64,000 nt of DNA, taken from positions 1,240,001-1,304,000 of the forward strand of contig VWZS01000496.1 in the NCBI GenBank assembly GCA_013397075.1, given 5' to 3'. The stretch comes from Rhabdornis inornatus. Lineage: Eukaryota; Chordata; Aves; Passeriformes; Rhabdornithidae. A program made the translations under genes and the position numbers. Below the pieces are notes generated by a model. It did no database searches. It saw only the letters and a program-made list of their open reading frames with translations, and had not been told where the DNA came from. Positions 27,600 to 40,200 of the stretch are shown piece by piece; positions within the stretch are counted from its first letter, which is position 1, and each line of letters begins with the position of its first letter.

Positions 27600-29014
27600 C
27601 CAAAGACAGGAGCTGGTTTTATGCAGTTTTTTGAGTTGGTGCCCTTTGAAGAATAGGATTTCAGGCGGGGGCAAGATCTCACTGGGTCAGGGAGAAGAAG
27701 TGAGGGTAGGTGTGGGGGTATCATACATCTGCCTGCTAACATGCACTCCCAAACATGGGCTGTGCATGCTGATGGATCCTGAGAGCAAAGGTTTAACCAG
27801 GCTGATCTGGATCCCTGGAGCTATTTTGGAGGCACTGAGTCAAAAGATAATATAATTTCCTGATACACATTCATTTAATATTTTTTAATTTGGGCAAAAT
27901 TCCAAACAATTAGTTTTGAGGAAGGTGAGCTAATAATGTTGAAAGATAAACAACAGGAGCATAGATCTGACATTTCTACCATCTATGACAATATTTTCTT
28001 CTCAGCCCAAGCTGAAACTAAAATAAGCATTTCTTAGAAGTAGTCAGATGTAAGTGTGCCTTTAAACTGCCAGGAAGTGAGTAAGATACAATTAGTAACT
28101 ATCTCGTAGGGTTTCTCAAGAGGCAAGTTCTTGCTGAAGTGCATAAAATATGATGTGATATTATGATGCTACTATGAAACTTGGATAATTTCAATAGAGA
28201 ATTTAAGTGGCTGTTCTAGCAACGTCAGGATTTCAATAAAACAATTGTATTTCTGGTCTGGAGGAATCCTGAGAAAATTTGTCCTGTATCTATTTAATTG
28301 TTCTTAGCAGCTTAAGGAAGTGAGTGACAGCTCTTCAAACTTCCTTTTAATAAAGTTTCTTGAGGACTGTTTTACTCTTGAACTTAGCAACTGGTATTTT
28401 CTGTGTCATATATGACAATAACATAAATGCCTCGTACTTTCAGAGCATATCATCAGTCAAGTGTAAATCAGAGATGAGCTGCTCCAGTTTATTGTCATTC
28501 TTGCAATAAGAAACTATTTTTGAAGCAGGAATCATCCTATTTTATTTTAGCTGCACTCATCTCTGCTACGTTTGGGGAAACTTTATGAGAATTTATATTC
28601 TTCGAGAACAGTAGGTAATTCTGTAATGGCTTGGCAAGTAAACAGCATTTCATTATTTCTGCACTTTGTGCGATTGCATCATGTTAATCCTCTTACAGAG
28701 GTACAAATAATCATGGATTCAGCACTGGAAATTGCGTGCTGAAAGGCTATTCCTTTTGAAATGTTGCATCAGGTTATTACGGAGGGAGGAGAGTTCTGCA
28801 TATAATGGGTCTGAGTTTCTAAACAGAGACAGTTCTTTAAGGACATTGGATTTTAGATCTCAGGATAAAGTGGGGTTTTAAAACTAAAAATTGTCTAAAT
28901 TTTCCTTCAGATATCAATGACTTGCCAAAGGATTTAAAGTGTTCAACCCTTTGAAGAACCTGATAATTCATTTCATTTCTTGCTCTTTCAAAATTTGTCC
29001 CTAAACTGTTCATT

Positions 29015-29048
29015 CTTTGTGGCTTAATCAACTTTGTGGCTTAATCTA
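29015..29048. repeat. 17-bp tandem duplication
   Basis: CTTTGTGGCTTAATC followed by AA or TA occurs twice in immediate succession, with one mismatch. This is a small local duplication, probably from replication slippage. Confidence 0.85.
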
Positions 29049-31443
29049 TTTGTCTCACACATGTGAATGGCTATTTTCATGGAGATTCATAGCTATAAAA
29101 CTGTTCTGATACAAGGTTTAATGCCTTTGAAATTACATTATTGTGTGAAGAGTTGTGCCTGAATAACATCCTTGGAAGTGGAGGACTTGCTATCTCAAGT
29201 ATTCATTTTCACTTTGTCGTTTTCTTTAATGAAATCCTCCAAGGAGTGGCAAACTCAGAGATAAACAGCAATTAATAATTCACTGTGGCCAGAGGGAAGG
29301 AACAGGCAGCTACACTTCATTGTACAGATCTAACAACTAAGACACAGCTTGGACACAAAATTGAAGGAATTGGTCACTGGCTGATTCTTCCTCAATTCAG
29401 TCTCAGTTTGGATAAAATGAATGTGCAAGAATAAATGCGTGATTTCACGAGGCAGTGTAAAGGATAGTGTTTCTGCAATCATTGTCTTATGAATACAACA
29501 TAGAGCCTATTCTACAAGGAACGTTGGTGTTCTACCTCACCAAAATGAGATTCATATTAATCATCTGGTGTGTAAAGACAAAAAACCCACTGTGAAATCC
29601 AGTCTGCTTAATGTCTTTTCTGTCTTGTTGAGTCTTATTGTGTTTTTTTTCTATATGTTATAGCCCCAGTTTATTTCATAGAGTTTGCCACCAAGGGGAA
29701 CAACGATTGCACCATTTAGTTATTGCATATGCACACGCAGTGTATCTCTCTCATACTCAGGCTCTCTGCAGTCCCCACTAAGGTTAAGTTAATTTCCTTT
29801 CCTTGTCTTTGACCTTGGCTACTGAGGTTAAAGGTGGGAACCTTCCTGTTCTCCTGAATAGACTAAAAAACCTTTTTTAAAGCATGGAGCTGAAATCAAA
29901 TGAAATCCATCCAAAATGTCCTGCTTGAGTTATATACCACCTAGAATTATCTTTTCTGCCTTTCACATTAAATCTAGGTTTAGTGCTCACATATTCTAAG
30001 TTCTTCTGACCCACAACAGAAAATCATATTGGTAACAAGACAGACCTGCAGCAATTTTGCAGCAAGCCACTCTCCAGTTCCAGTGGTTTGTGTTGTCTTT
30101 CTTTACTTAAGACCTATCCATGTAGTTTTCTTCTATTATTTTTTAAGGTTTCCTCTGGAACAAAGACAAAATTCTAGCACTCTTGAAAGCTCCTCTGTGA
30201 CAAGGAGTTCCACAGCTTCCTCTAGTACTGCTTCAGGTGATTTCCATCCAGCCATATGCTCTTTCCATTTGGTTTGCTTTGTCTTTTTACATCCCCACTC
30301 TATTTGCTTTTCCCCTCCTCTCTTAAACATATTTTCCTGTTATATTTCTTCCTTAGTTCTTTCTTTTTAATTTATAGGTTACTGATCTACTTTATCACTC
30401 TTCATGCATAAACTATTTGCTTTTCCTTATCCTTTTCGCTTTCTTGAAATGAGCTATTTCCAACTTGTTATACACTGCAGAGATGCAATCTTAGCCACTT
30501 TTTTACTTTGATTTGGGAAAGTATATATGAAAAATATCTCTACATCTGGAAAAGGTGACTGATATTCTTGAATTATTCAATCCACATTAAACTATAAGCT
30601 GCTTAGGCTGGGTACCAGATGCTAATTTTCCTTTTAAATACACCTGCATTAAGTACTAAATAATAATAAGTAATTGAATATGTAATTACTGTTGAAAAGT
30701 CGCATCCATTAGGCAGAGAGTTTTCCTAGAAAACAGGTGAAATAGACATAGAGTTCCACAAAGGCAGAACCAATCTGATTTCTTGTATAGTAGCAGCAGT
30801 TTAAAATTCTGAACAATCAAGAGTGGGGTTTTTTTAAGCTAATTCATCTATTTCTGGTATTAATCTGGAATTAAGCAGGTGTTTAATGGCAAGAATTTAG
30901 CACTTTCATCTTTTCACTGAAAGTCAGAAGCATGCTGGGAAAGTGCAAAAAGATACCTTGGCTCAGATTCTTTGGCAGGAATTTTAGGGTGAAATTTGCA
31001 CCAGCTAGGGGCAAGGTTTAAATTTCCACTAAATACAATATTTCTCATTTTTGGTAACACATTTCTCATATACAAATACATTGAGATAGTAAGGACTATG
31101 ACATTTTCTGGGCTATGAATAGATTATTTTGAGGATGCTGAACTTACACTATTCAATACCTTCCTATATTTAGTGAATAATCTTTCTCCCTTTTTTCATT
31201 TGGTTAATTTTTTTTTTCCATAAGCATGCTGTTTCTTGTTCCATAAACTTTTCCTTTTCCCTGAGCTTTCAGGGAAATGCATTATTTATTTTTATTTGAC
31301 AAAGTTCAACTTATTGTGCAATGTGTTGAATTATAGATACACTGGAAGGTTAGGTGAGCTCCCTCAAACCTCAGATATCTCATCTATTCTCATCGTGTTT
31401 CAGGAAAAAGCTGTCCTCTATTGTTGCAACTCAGTACCCTGAA

Positions 31444-31753
31444 TGTATTGGAAATGGTAAATCCCTCACCCCTGGAATGTCATGTAGTTTGACCCTTCTC
31501 CCCCCTGGTCTGCTTATCTGGCAGAGATCCAATTTCTCCCCGCCCCCTTCCCAGACCCTAGAAAAGACCTCTGTGCCCTGACCTCGCCCTCTTTCCGCTC
31601 CTGGGACCTCACAAGGAATAAACCTCGGATTCTCCTCAGGGGAGGGAAGAGCCTCTTTTGGATATCTTTTATTCTGTCCATGCGGGGGATACAGGCTTTC
31701 TCTTAGTATCTGAGCTAGTCGGGGGCTAGGGGAGAGTCTCTATTCCACCCGCA
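31444..31753 (+). mobile_element. Endogenous retrovirus LTR (ERVK-like), solo
   Basis: The segment starts TGTATTGGAAATGGTAAATC and has a pyrimidine-rich U3. A decayed TATA-like CTAGAAAAGACC lies near 31558 and AATAAA at 31617-31622. The right part, CTCTTAGTATCTGAGC followed by GGGAGAGTCTCTATTCC, resembles the U5 end of avian class II LTRs. No adjoining retroviral coding region was seen. The ends are approximate and no target-site duplication was identified. Confidence 0.65.
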
Positions 31754-32133
31754 CTCTATTAAACTAGTTTTGGTTAAAGTCTAAAGTCAGCATTCAGAAC
31801 ATGAATATAACTGGAAAATATTGCTGATGGGTAGAGCCTCAGGTGTCCCTATGACACCACGAAGAAGAAAGGTGGAAAATTCACAGTCAGGACAGCAATT
31901 TCAAGTAGTTTTGGTCTTTTTCAGAGATGAAGACATGGGGCCCTTTCAGGAGTCAGTGGGCCGTGAACAAATGTTAAAATCAGGTTAACTTCAGGTGTTT
32001 GAGAAAGCAGAAGGGTCTATCAACCCCAAATTAGTTTGTCTATTGTGTTGGCTTTTTCTCACAATCTCTGAGACACATGCTCCACTAAAACTGAGGATAA
32101 AACCTTCATAGGTTGTTTCAAGTCTTCAGCTGC

Positions 32134-32312
32134 TTTTTGGGTCTTGTTTGGCTTTCTTGTGTTTTGTTTGGCCTGTTTTTTTTCTAGGGGGTCCTCTGGG
32201 GGTTTTTTGTGTGTTTTTTTTTGTTTGTTTTGTTTGCATTTTTTGTTTGGTTTTGTTTGTTTGGTTAAGGTTTTTTTGTGGGGTTTTTTTGTTTTGTTTT
32301 TATTTTTTTTTT
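32134..32312. repeat. T/G-rich low-complexity tract
   Basis: About 180 bases are dominated by TTTG and poly-T, with a few GGGG runs. The hydrophobic Phe/Cys/Val open frame 32148-32336 is its translation and is not a gene. Confidence 0.85.
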
Positions 32313-35156
32313 AATTTGTACTCTGTTGTTGAGTAGTGAGAAGTAATTTCTAAATTTGCGGTTAAACAAATATGCTGGGAATCAAGTGTTTCAATGTGGT
32401 AGAACTAAATTTGATCCTTTCTGAATTACCATTAATAAGCCTCAAACTGCTTTGGAGCTTTTCTCAGGCTGTACAGCACCAGGAAAGTGAGGGAATTGCT
32501 GCTGGAATTTGTTGTGTAAATTTTATGTGTGATGGACACAATGAAAGTGCTTTAGACTGTGGTTTGTGTTGTAGAAACACACTGACTACGTATAACAACC
32601 ATAAGCATCTCTCTTGTGAAGTGACATTTTCAAAGAGGTAGAACAAAAAAAGTAAACAGACATGAAAAGGTAATTTTGACACCTTGTAAAGCTGCTGTTG
32701 GTCAGGAATTTCTAAAATTACTACAATGTTGGTAATATCTTAAAACTCACAAAATATCCAGGCTCATCTCTTTGTAAATTTGCAGCAACTTGCAGCAACT
32801 ATAGCAGTTGCAAGTATGTATAATTATTCTTAAATATTTTTTAAGATACAGTGATGTCACATTTCTTATAAAAAAGTATAATTTTAATTTTTTTCTATCC
32901 TCAGTCCCTCTGCACCATTCATATCTTTCCTCCCATAAATGCTTCTCTGCCATGTGGGTTACTTTTGGCTCTCCTACCTATTTCTGCACACTGGATACCA
33001 AGTTTCCCTCTATTAATACAGCAGTGATTTCTGCTATTAGTTCCTACTGCCTCTTAGGTGTCCATGGGAAAAGAATCTCACTTTCATCTGAGGACATCAT
33101 AACAAAAAAGACAGGAAAGGTCACCAGATCCTTTCCCCTGCACCTGCAGGAAGCCCTGCACTGGGCATGTAACTCAAAAAGCTATGCTGAACATCCAGTC
33201 TCTCTTCCTCTACTTTCTAGAGGATTTTCAACACCTTACAACAACCCTCAAGTACAAATCCCTGGCCTATCTGACCAGTAGGCTTTAGTCCACAAAGTTG
33301 TAACCCTAGACTGACAGGAAACAGTCATTTAGTAGCTGCAGATAATGAAATTTGCTTTGTAGGATAGAAAACCTGACACCATTTTAAAATCAGTGGAAGC
33401 ACGACCTCTTGGGCAGAGTTGTGGATGGATTCCCCAGTAGAGTTGATATCATTGATGACATTTAAATTCACTGTCCCACAGCTGACAGCAGAAACCTGGC
33501 CATACAAATTATCCTAATGAGGGTTTTGCCATCAAGCAACAGAAGGTTTTGTACCACTTAATCCTGGTAGGAGGGGAAGTTGCTCAGCTGTATACAGGAA
33601 AAGATAGGGAAGGGATTTTCCTGTGGTTTGGAGACTCTTGCCATGTATTGCTTTCAGCTTGTCTCCTTGTTTCTTCTGGAACTGTCCCTAGGCAGAAAGG
33701 AAGATTATATTTTTTGATGACGATTAATGCCACTTCATCCATTACTACATCAATATTCTTAGCACTTTTTACAGCCTTGGCTATTTTTAAATTCTTCCAA
33801 TGCCTATTTTAGAGGCACATTGGTTAAAAGCTGATTATAATCCGTAAACCTCTTTACCATTACTATAAACTAAAAAAAAACCCAAAAAACAAAAAACCCC
33901 ACAAAACACAGAGAGCAACATTTAAAAGTATTCATTACTTTCAGCAGAACAATGTATCTCTCAGTGACAGTGTTTGTCAGAAGAAAGGTAAGAAATGTCA
34001 ACCTTTATGCAACTTTTGTCACATTTTCCAGTGGTTTCTGCTAGAACTTGGGAGGATGGTGCAAAGTGTGCAACAGACCATGCACCTTTGCAAAAGTGCC
34101 TCAGACTTCAAGCAGTATTGATTCAGAAATATTATCCTGCTAAAGAAAATGTACCAATCAAAACTTGAGCCTTTGGACCTCTTTGTCTCTTGAGTTACTT
34201 TCCTATTTTTTGAAAGACTATTGTGGTGTTGCTTTATTTGTATTCGTCTTTGTCCTTACTTCTCATGGTAGAAGTGACCAGTTAATTCAGGCGGTTTCTA
34301 GAAAAAGAGAATAAAATAGGTCAAAATTTAAAGATTTTATTTGGTAATGATGCTGTCAATGATATACAAGTTAGACATGTCTGAATTTGTTATTTAAAAT
34401 AACGTACCGCCCTTGCTTTAACGGACTCAGTAGCTGACACATTCAGGTTGCATTTCATTTATTGAATTCTTTTTGTTCTACTTATTGCTTTAATTTCATC
34501 CTTCAGCAATAGAAACACTCTAAAATTTGTTCTTCACATCTTTAAATTAATTCTCCACCTTTTCTCATTACAGTGTATTTCTGCAAATCTCCATTTGTAG
34601 AATATACTGAGAAGCCAGTATAAGTTTGACAGAAAAAGGCTTCACTGGAGGAAAAGGGAATGTATTGGGACCTTTACTGGGATTGTCCCTCTTTATTGTA
34701 TTGAGGATTAAACCTTCATAGCTGACCTCTGAATTCACTTACAATAGCATGAGCTGTAAAATTACAAAATATCCTCAGATCTTCCTTTAACTGTTAAAAT
34801 CTTTGGGTTCCTGGGACAGAGGTTTTTGTCTGAGCTGCCACATTATTTAGACATCCACTTGTAGCTGCAGATGGTGTTTCATAGGTCAAATCCCATGTTT
34901 CTAACATCATTGTGCCTGACCTCTGAAGTCAGTGGGAGTTTTACATAGCTGAAGAAAGTGGCATGATGTAATTAGTTTAAAAAAAAGCACATTCCTGGTT
35001 TGAGTAAGAGATAGATTCCAAGGTAGCATAATTCAAGGAACTGAATAGTCAATTAATCATTCTTGAAAGACTGCTCAGTGCTTCCCTTTTTTAGTGTGAA
35101 ACAATAAAACATAGAGTTATTTCCAGTCTTTTAATGTTTGGTTCATTTGTGCTTAT
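32313..35156. other. Gene-poor region, no gene recognised
   Basis: The plus-strand frame 32808-33281 (157 codons) is the longest here. It lacks a domain, is compositionally ordinary, and has no convincing splice or promoter context, so it is not annotated as a gene. The rest is AT-rich unique sequence. Confidence 0.5.
33869..33910. repeat. A/C-rich low-complexity tract
   Basis: Runs of A are interrupted by CCC and CCCC. It is simple sequence with no associated element. Confidence 0.8.
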
Positions 35157-35857
35157 ACAGAATCATCTAAATCATTAAAGTTGGAAAAGACCTTTAGGAA
35201 CATCGAGCTCAACCACTAACACAGCACTGCAGAGTTCACCACCAAACCATGTCCCTAAGCATTACACCTACACATCTACCTACAGGGATGGTGACTTACC
35301 CACTTCCTTGGGGCTCCTTTTGGTGGAGAAATTTTCCTATCTAATCTCAGCATCTCCTGACACAACCTGAGGCCATTTCCTCTCATCCTGTCCCTTGGTA
35401 CCTGGGAGAAGAGACCAACCCCCCACTGGCTGCAGCCTCTTTCAGGGGGTTGTAGAGAGTGGTAAGGTCCCTCCTGAGCCTCCTCTTCTCCAGGATGAAC
35501 ACCTACAGGTCCCTCAGCTGCTCCCCATGAGACTTTTCCACCAAACACTTCTGCAGCTTTGTTGTCCTTCTCTAGACATTCTCCAGCACCTCTGTGTTCT
35601 CCTTGTAGTGAGCGGTCCCAAACCAAAAGCAGGATTTGAGTGTGATTTTACAAGTGGTGAGTACAGGGGGATGATCACTGCCCTGGTCTGGCTGACCATC
35701 CCACTTCTAAGCCAAGCTAAATGCCATTGGCCTTCTAGGCCACCTGGGCACCCACTCTGGCTCATGTTCAGCTGCTGCCCACTGGCAGCCCCAGGTTCCA
35801 CCAGTTAGGTTTCCAGTCACTCTGTCCCAAACCTGTAGCATTGCATGGGATTGTATA
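35157..35857 (-). mobile_element. CR1 LINE fragment (3' portion)
   Basis: The 3' tail at the left (AGAATCATCTAAATCATTAAAG then TTGGAAAAGACC) leads into CR1 blocks: ACCATGTCCCTAAGC, GAGGCCATTTCCTCTCATCC, TCCTCTTCTCCAGGATGAAC and GGCCACCTGGGCACCCACTC. The match ends with the usual TGTAGCATTGCATGGG-type segment. It is about 700 bp, 5'-truncated and noncoding. The minus-strand open frame 35276-35626 is a stop-free stretch of the LINE itself. Confidence 0.92.
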
Positions 35858-37154
35858 TCTGGCTAAAGACATTTACTTGGGAAATAAAATAACGGATTTT
35901 CCTGGAAATCTGGTCCCCACTAAAGTTCTTAGGGAAGGTTCGAGCATCTCTCAGCTGTTGAACTATTTGAGCTGAGCAAGAGCAGACCCTAGTAAGTTAA
36001 TATCCTGAAAAAAAGACTACAATGTACAATAGGCAGTGAGAAACAATCTTCTTGAATAATGTGTTCACTAAAAGCCACTTTGGCCATTGTCCTACCGTGA
36101 CATTCCTGAAGACACAGAATTCCGCCTGCAAGTGTCCCTGGGGTCCTAACATGCAGTCCCAGTGACTGAAACAAGATTTCAACACTCCTGAGACCCAAAA
36201 AGTTTCAAGCTGTATAGAAAGCCACAATGCCATTTAATAAAAACTCTGCCTGATTATTTTTCAGTGGTTTGTTTCAATGCAGGTATTCTTTTGTTTTGAA
36301 GAAATAAATTATATGAGAAGGTTATTAAGTGCAAAACCTGGAACCAACTCATTTTAATAGTATAGGAGAGATAGCTGCTCATTCATTAAATGTTGCACTG
36401 TCCTAGGCTTGAATTTGCATTTCTTTGCTTATCAAGTAAAAAAGAAAATATCCATTATAATGTCAGATTTGTTCATTCCTATTCAAACTTAAAGCCTGGC
36501 AGGACCATTGTGGTCACCTGCTCTGATTTCCTGCATGAAAAAACAAAAATAAAATACAGGCAACTGAACATTATCAAGTAATTCCTGTTATCGAGCTCAT
36601 AGAGAGCAGAGACTTTATTTTTCAAAGAATGAGATGTAATCTTGATCCTAATATTAAAAGCTGAATGCATAAACTAGACTGAAAAAATGAAGACTTTTGC
36701 AAAGCCATGACAAACTCATTACTTCCATGCTAAATTTTTCAACTTTGAAATGTTCATTCGTTCTGTCTATACATTATAATCTCTATATAAATGACAATTC
36801 TTGTTGTCTGACAGCTGAAAAATGTTTTGTCAGGGAAAAAACTCTCCCCACTCTACTCATAGACTTTTTTTGCCTGCTGATTAAGAGGAAGAGAAAAAAA
36901 ATCATTCCACTGTTGATGATTTTTATTAGATTTTTCTTGCTGTGGAAAAAAAATTCTGCATAGAATGCTCCATTAAACCTAGAGGGGACTGCTTGTTTTC
37001 ACAAACATCTTTATGCTTCACTTGTCTTTGGTTATTAAACCCAATGGTTAAATAGAAATATGCATTGGATGATGAGTAAAGCCAGAGTATCCCAGTACCT
37101 TGCTTTTAAGCACCTATTTCACAGATATCACCTAGAGTTAGGTTGGTAAAATCT

Positions 37155-37225
37155 TTGTGTGTGTAATTTGCATACGTATATATCTATATACATGTCTATC
37201 TATACATACTGCATACATATATTCT
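37155..37225. repeat. Degenerate TA/TG/CATA microsatellite
   Basis: GTGTGTGT is followed by mixed TATATC and CATA units, with much interruption, so it is probably old. Confidence 0.7.
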
Positions 37226-40200
37226 GTAGTCTACAAATCTTTTATGTTGTGTACACAGAACTCTGGGTGGTCTGAAAACCCCACACAGCTGGTAAGAAGA
37301 TGCCTGAAGTTAGATACTATGAAAAACTGGTGATAGGAAGGCCACTGAAATGCTTTATTTCTTCAATTCTTAGCTAGACTCAGGCCTTCAGCAACCTGAA
37401 ATCCATGCTGATCTCCCTACCATATCAACAATAACTTGATGGTTATTTGCAGGAACTAGAGAAGGGTTGGGAGTTTTCTCTCTCTTTTTTTTTTTTTCTT
37501 AGGATGTCTTTTTTCTTATCCTCTATAGCTGTCTAATGGCTATAACTCTTGTGGAATATATGTACCTTTATTGTCTTCTTCAGTCTGAAGGAGAAACAAA
37601 CACACAGCTACAGCCATCCAGAATGGCCATAGGGGAAGGTACAATTATGGGTTGGGGTATATCCCACCTCACTATGAGGGATGTGTCACAAAATTTCCTG
37701 GAGGGGAAAGAAGGGGAAAATGACTTGATAATTTGCCTTCCATGTGAGTTTAAGATGCTAGGAGTCCTTAGTTTGTGTTCCTCTTCAAAGTTATTTCCAA
37801 GGTGGGTGTCTTACCTTTGTATCCAAAAACTCCTGCATGTGTTTTGAACCCAGGCCCACAGAACTGGTGTGTCAGTATCATGAGGAGACAGCAGCACGCT
37901 TCCCCACCTCCTCCAGGTGAGCAGTCTCATTGGCCTCTTTGCACTGCTGCTCAGTCCCACAAAAAGCAGAGAAAAATATCAATCCAGACCTCATCCTTCT
38001 TGGCATTCTGATCTTGGTGTATTCTGCTGTTAGTGGCTGGGTTTTAAAGAGAAAGGAACTGCAGCCCAGTTTTAGCTGCTGGTTCTGACTGTGCTGGACG
38101 TGCCCCACACCTTTGCAATGGGGTAGGAAACCGAGCTGCCACAGCTCTCCACCTCTGCGTGTCAGGGAGGATGAAAACACAGCTTAGGTTCCATCCAGCA
38201 ACAGATAGATGCTCACCAGGGATTCTGGGGCATCATCTGTTTTGCAAATAAATACTTACCCCTATTCTTCTGGATCACACAGCTCTTGCAAGACCGGAAA
38301 ATTTATTTTCTTGAGTTTCTTGAGATACAAACCACTTGCGTGACAGAAATCTCAGAGCAGAAGGAATTTCCATAGCTTTTTTAAAAATGTTCAAACTACG
38401 GTAAAGGAACATTACTTTACAATTTCATTTGCCTCCAGCTTAGAAGGAAAGGGCAAACTGATATGTTCTCACTGCAGCTTTACCCAAGACACTAAATGAA
38501 AGCACAAGTGTTAATTTGTTCCTCTTCCCTTGAAATTTGAGTAAATCAGTGGATTTAATTTTTCTCTAAAGAAATATGAGTCCATGTAGTACTAGATTAA
38601 GAATTAAGTGTTAAGAATGATAAGATACTCGAGAGCCCATACCATGTGATTTTCAGTTACTAAGTGAAACTCTGAGAAGAAACATGAGAAAAATAAAAAC
38701 TTGGTTGGAAGTCTACTTTGATGCTAAATACATTAAACCTCTCCAATCAGCCTCTATACACCATCAACTTACCCTGTGGACAAGCCAGTGGGAGGGTTGG
38801 CTTCCCTGCATGTTTATGCCAGACTCAGATGGGTTCCTCAGAAGAGCTGGCACAGAAGCCCCAAGTGTCTCCAGGGCAAGTGTACATCTCTAACCCTGCT
38901 CTTCGACTGACTTGATACATTAGAACCTATAAGACACAAGAAACTAGAAGAAACTATAAAAACTACTGATTTTTGTTTGTTGGTTTGTTTTTTAGATATC
39001 AATTGGACTGAGTAATTTAAGAGTGGGCATGTTTGCCAGCAGTGGTTGTCCTTGAGCTGGAGCCCACCAGTTTTTTCTCAGGGTCAGTGGACGGTGTGCT
39101 TCTGCTTCTTTCTCCAAGACAAGGTTGAAATCGCAATCAGGATTTTTGTCATGGTTTTCCCCTATTACAAAAAAAAACCCAAACATTTTTCCCTGTGGCT
39201 GTCCAGAGGTGTCAGACACAAGCATAAAGAATATTGAAAACTCTTCCTTCACTGCTGCAATTTGGCGCAGAGGAATATCACTGCAACTGAATGTTCTTGG
39301 TGAGAACATCATCGTCTTGTCCCTTTAAAGCATGCACTTCAAGCAGTCATAATTCCTGCCAGTCATTCTTTCTTTCTATACAGAGTGTAGGAGCTATACA
39401 GAATAAATGGCAAAGATTCTTGGAGCACTTTGCACTACAAATGGATGCTCTACATGCCATCTTGACAGGATGCACATGGGTTTTAATTTCATGTTTATAA
39501 TCACCTTGAATTGGCTTCACTCAGTTTTGCAGTTTATTAAAGCACACTGGAAAGCAGGAATTCATTTTTCACTGAAAGATACTTGCGCATCAAATACAAA
39601 CAAATTCTGCTGAAGCTCATGCTTTTGTATGATGCAGCCATGCCAAGCTCCTGCCAAGAAATCTTGCCTACGCCTGATCTCAACATGAGTCTCTCTGTCT
39701 GGCTGGTTTTTCTGTAAATAAAGTTACTCATTGGTGAACATCCCATTGGAAAACTTGCTGTGCATATACGCAGAGAATAGATCTTCAGGAAAAAAAAACA
39801 AGAATAAGAGAGAAACAGGTGATGACCAGGATGAACCAGATGAACTGAGTATGGAATAATTGAACTAGATCTCTTTTCATTCCAGGACAATATCCATTAG
39901 TGAACTGTAAAACTATATCAAAGAACCAAAAATACAGTTTTATCAGAAAAGTGAAACCCAACAAACATCCTATCAATAGTTACAGAAGCAGTGCAGTGTT
40001 CTCTTGGATTAATAAATTGACTTATATGTGTTGCTTGTGGATGTTGAGGAAGACTATCATCTGGAAAAAAGGAAGCAGTCATACTTTATTGATTGTGAAG
40101 TATTTTTCTAACTTCAGCTGAAGACAGAGTTCACACGTATAAGCCATTTCAGTGATGTCGAAAGAACTGCTCGGGTGCCTGGGGTCATACACTGTCTTCA

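Larger units (their letters stand above)
26939..31443. other. Gene-poor region, no gene recognised
   Basis: It contains the poly-T tract and the 17-bp duplication but no element with diagnostic ends. The plus-strand frame 30029-30370 is in pyrimidine-rich DNA and has no domain. Confidence 0.5.

Noticed and set aside
32148..32336. Very hydrophobic short frame that looks like a membrane peptide
   Set aside because: It is a direct translation of a T/G-rich low-complexity tract.
32808..33281. 157-codon plus-strand open frame
   Set aside because: The sequence has no recognisable motif, conserved-looking cysteine pattern or signal. No flanking exon features were seen.
35395..35808. 137-codon plus-strand open frame
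   Set aside because: It lies wholly within the CR1 fragment at 35157-35857, antisense to the element.
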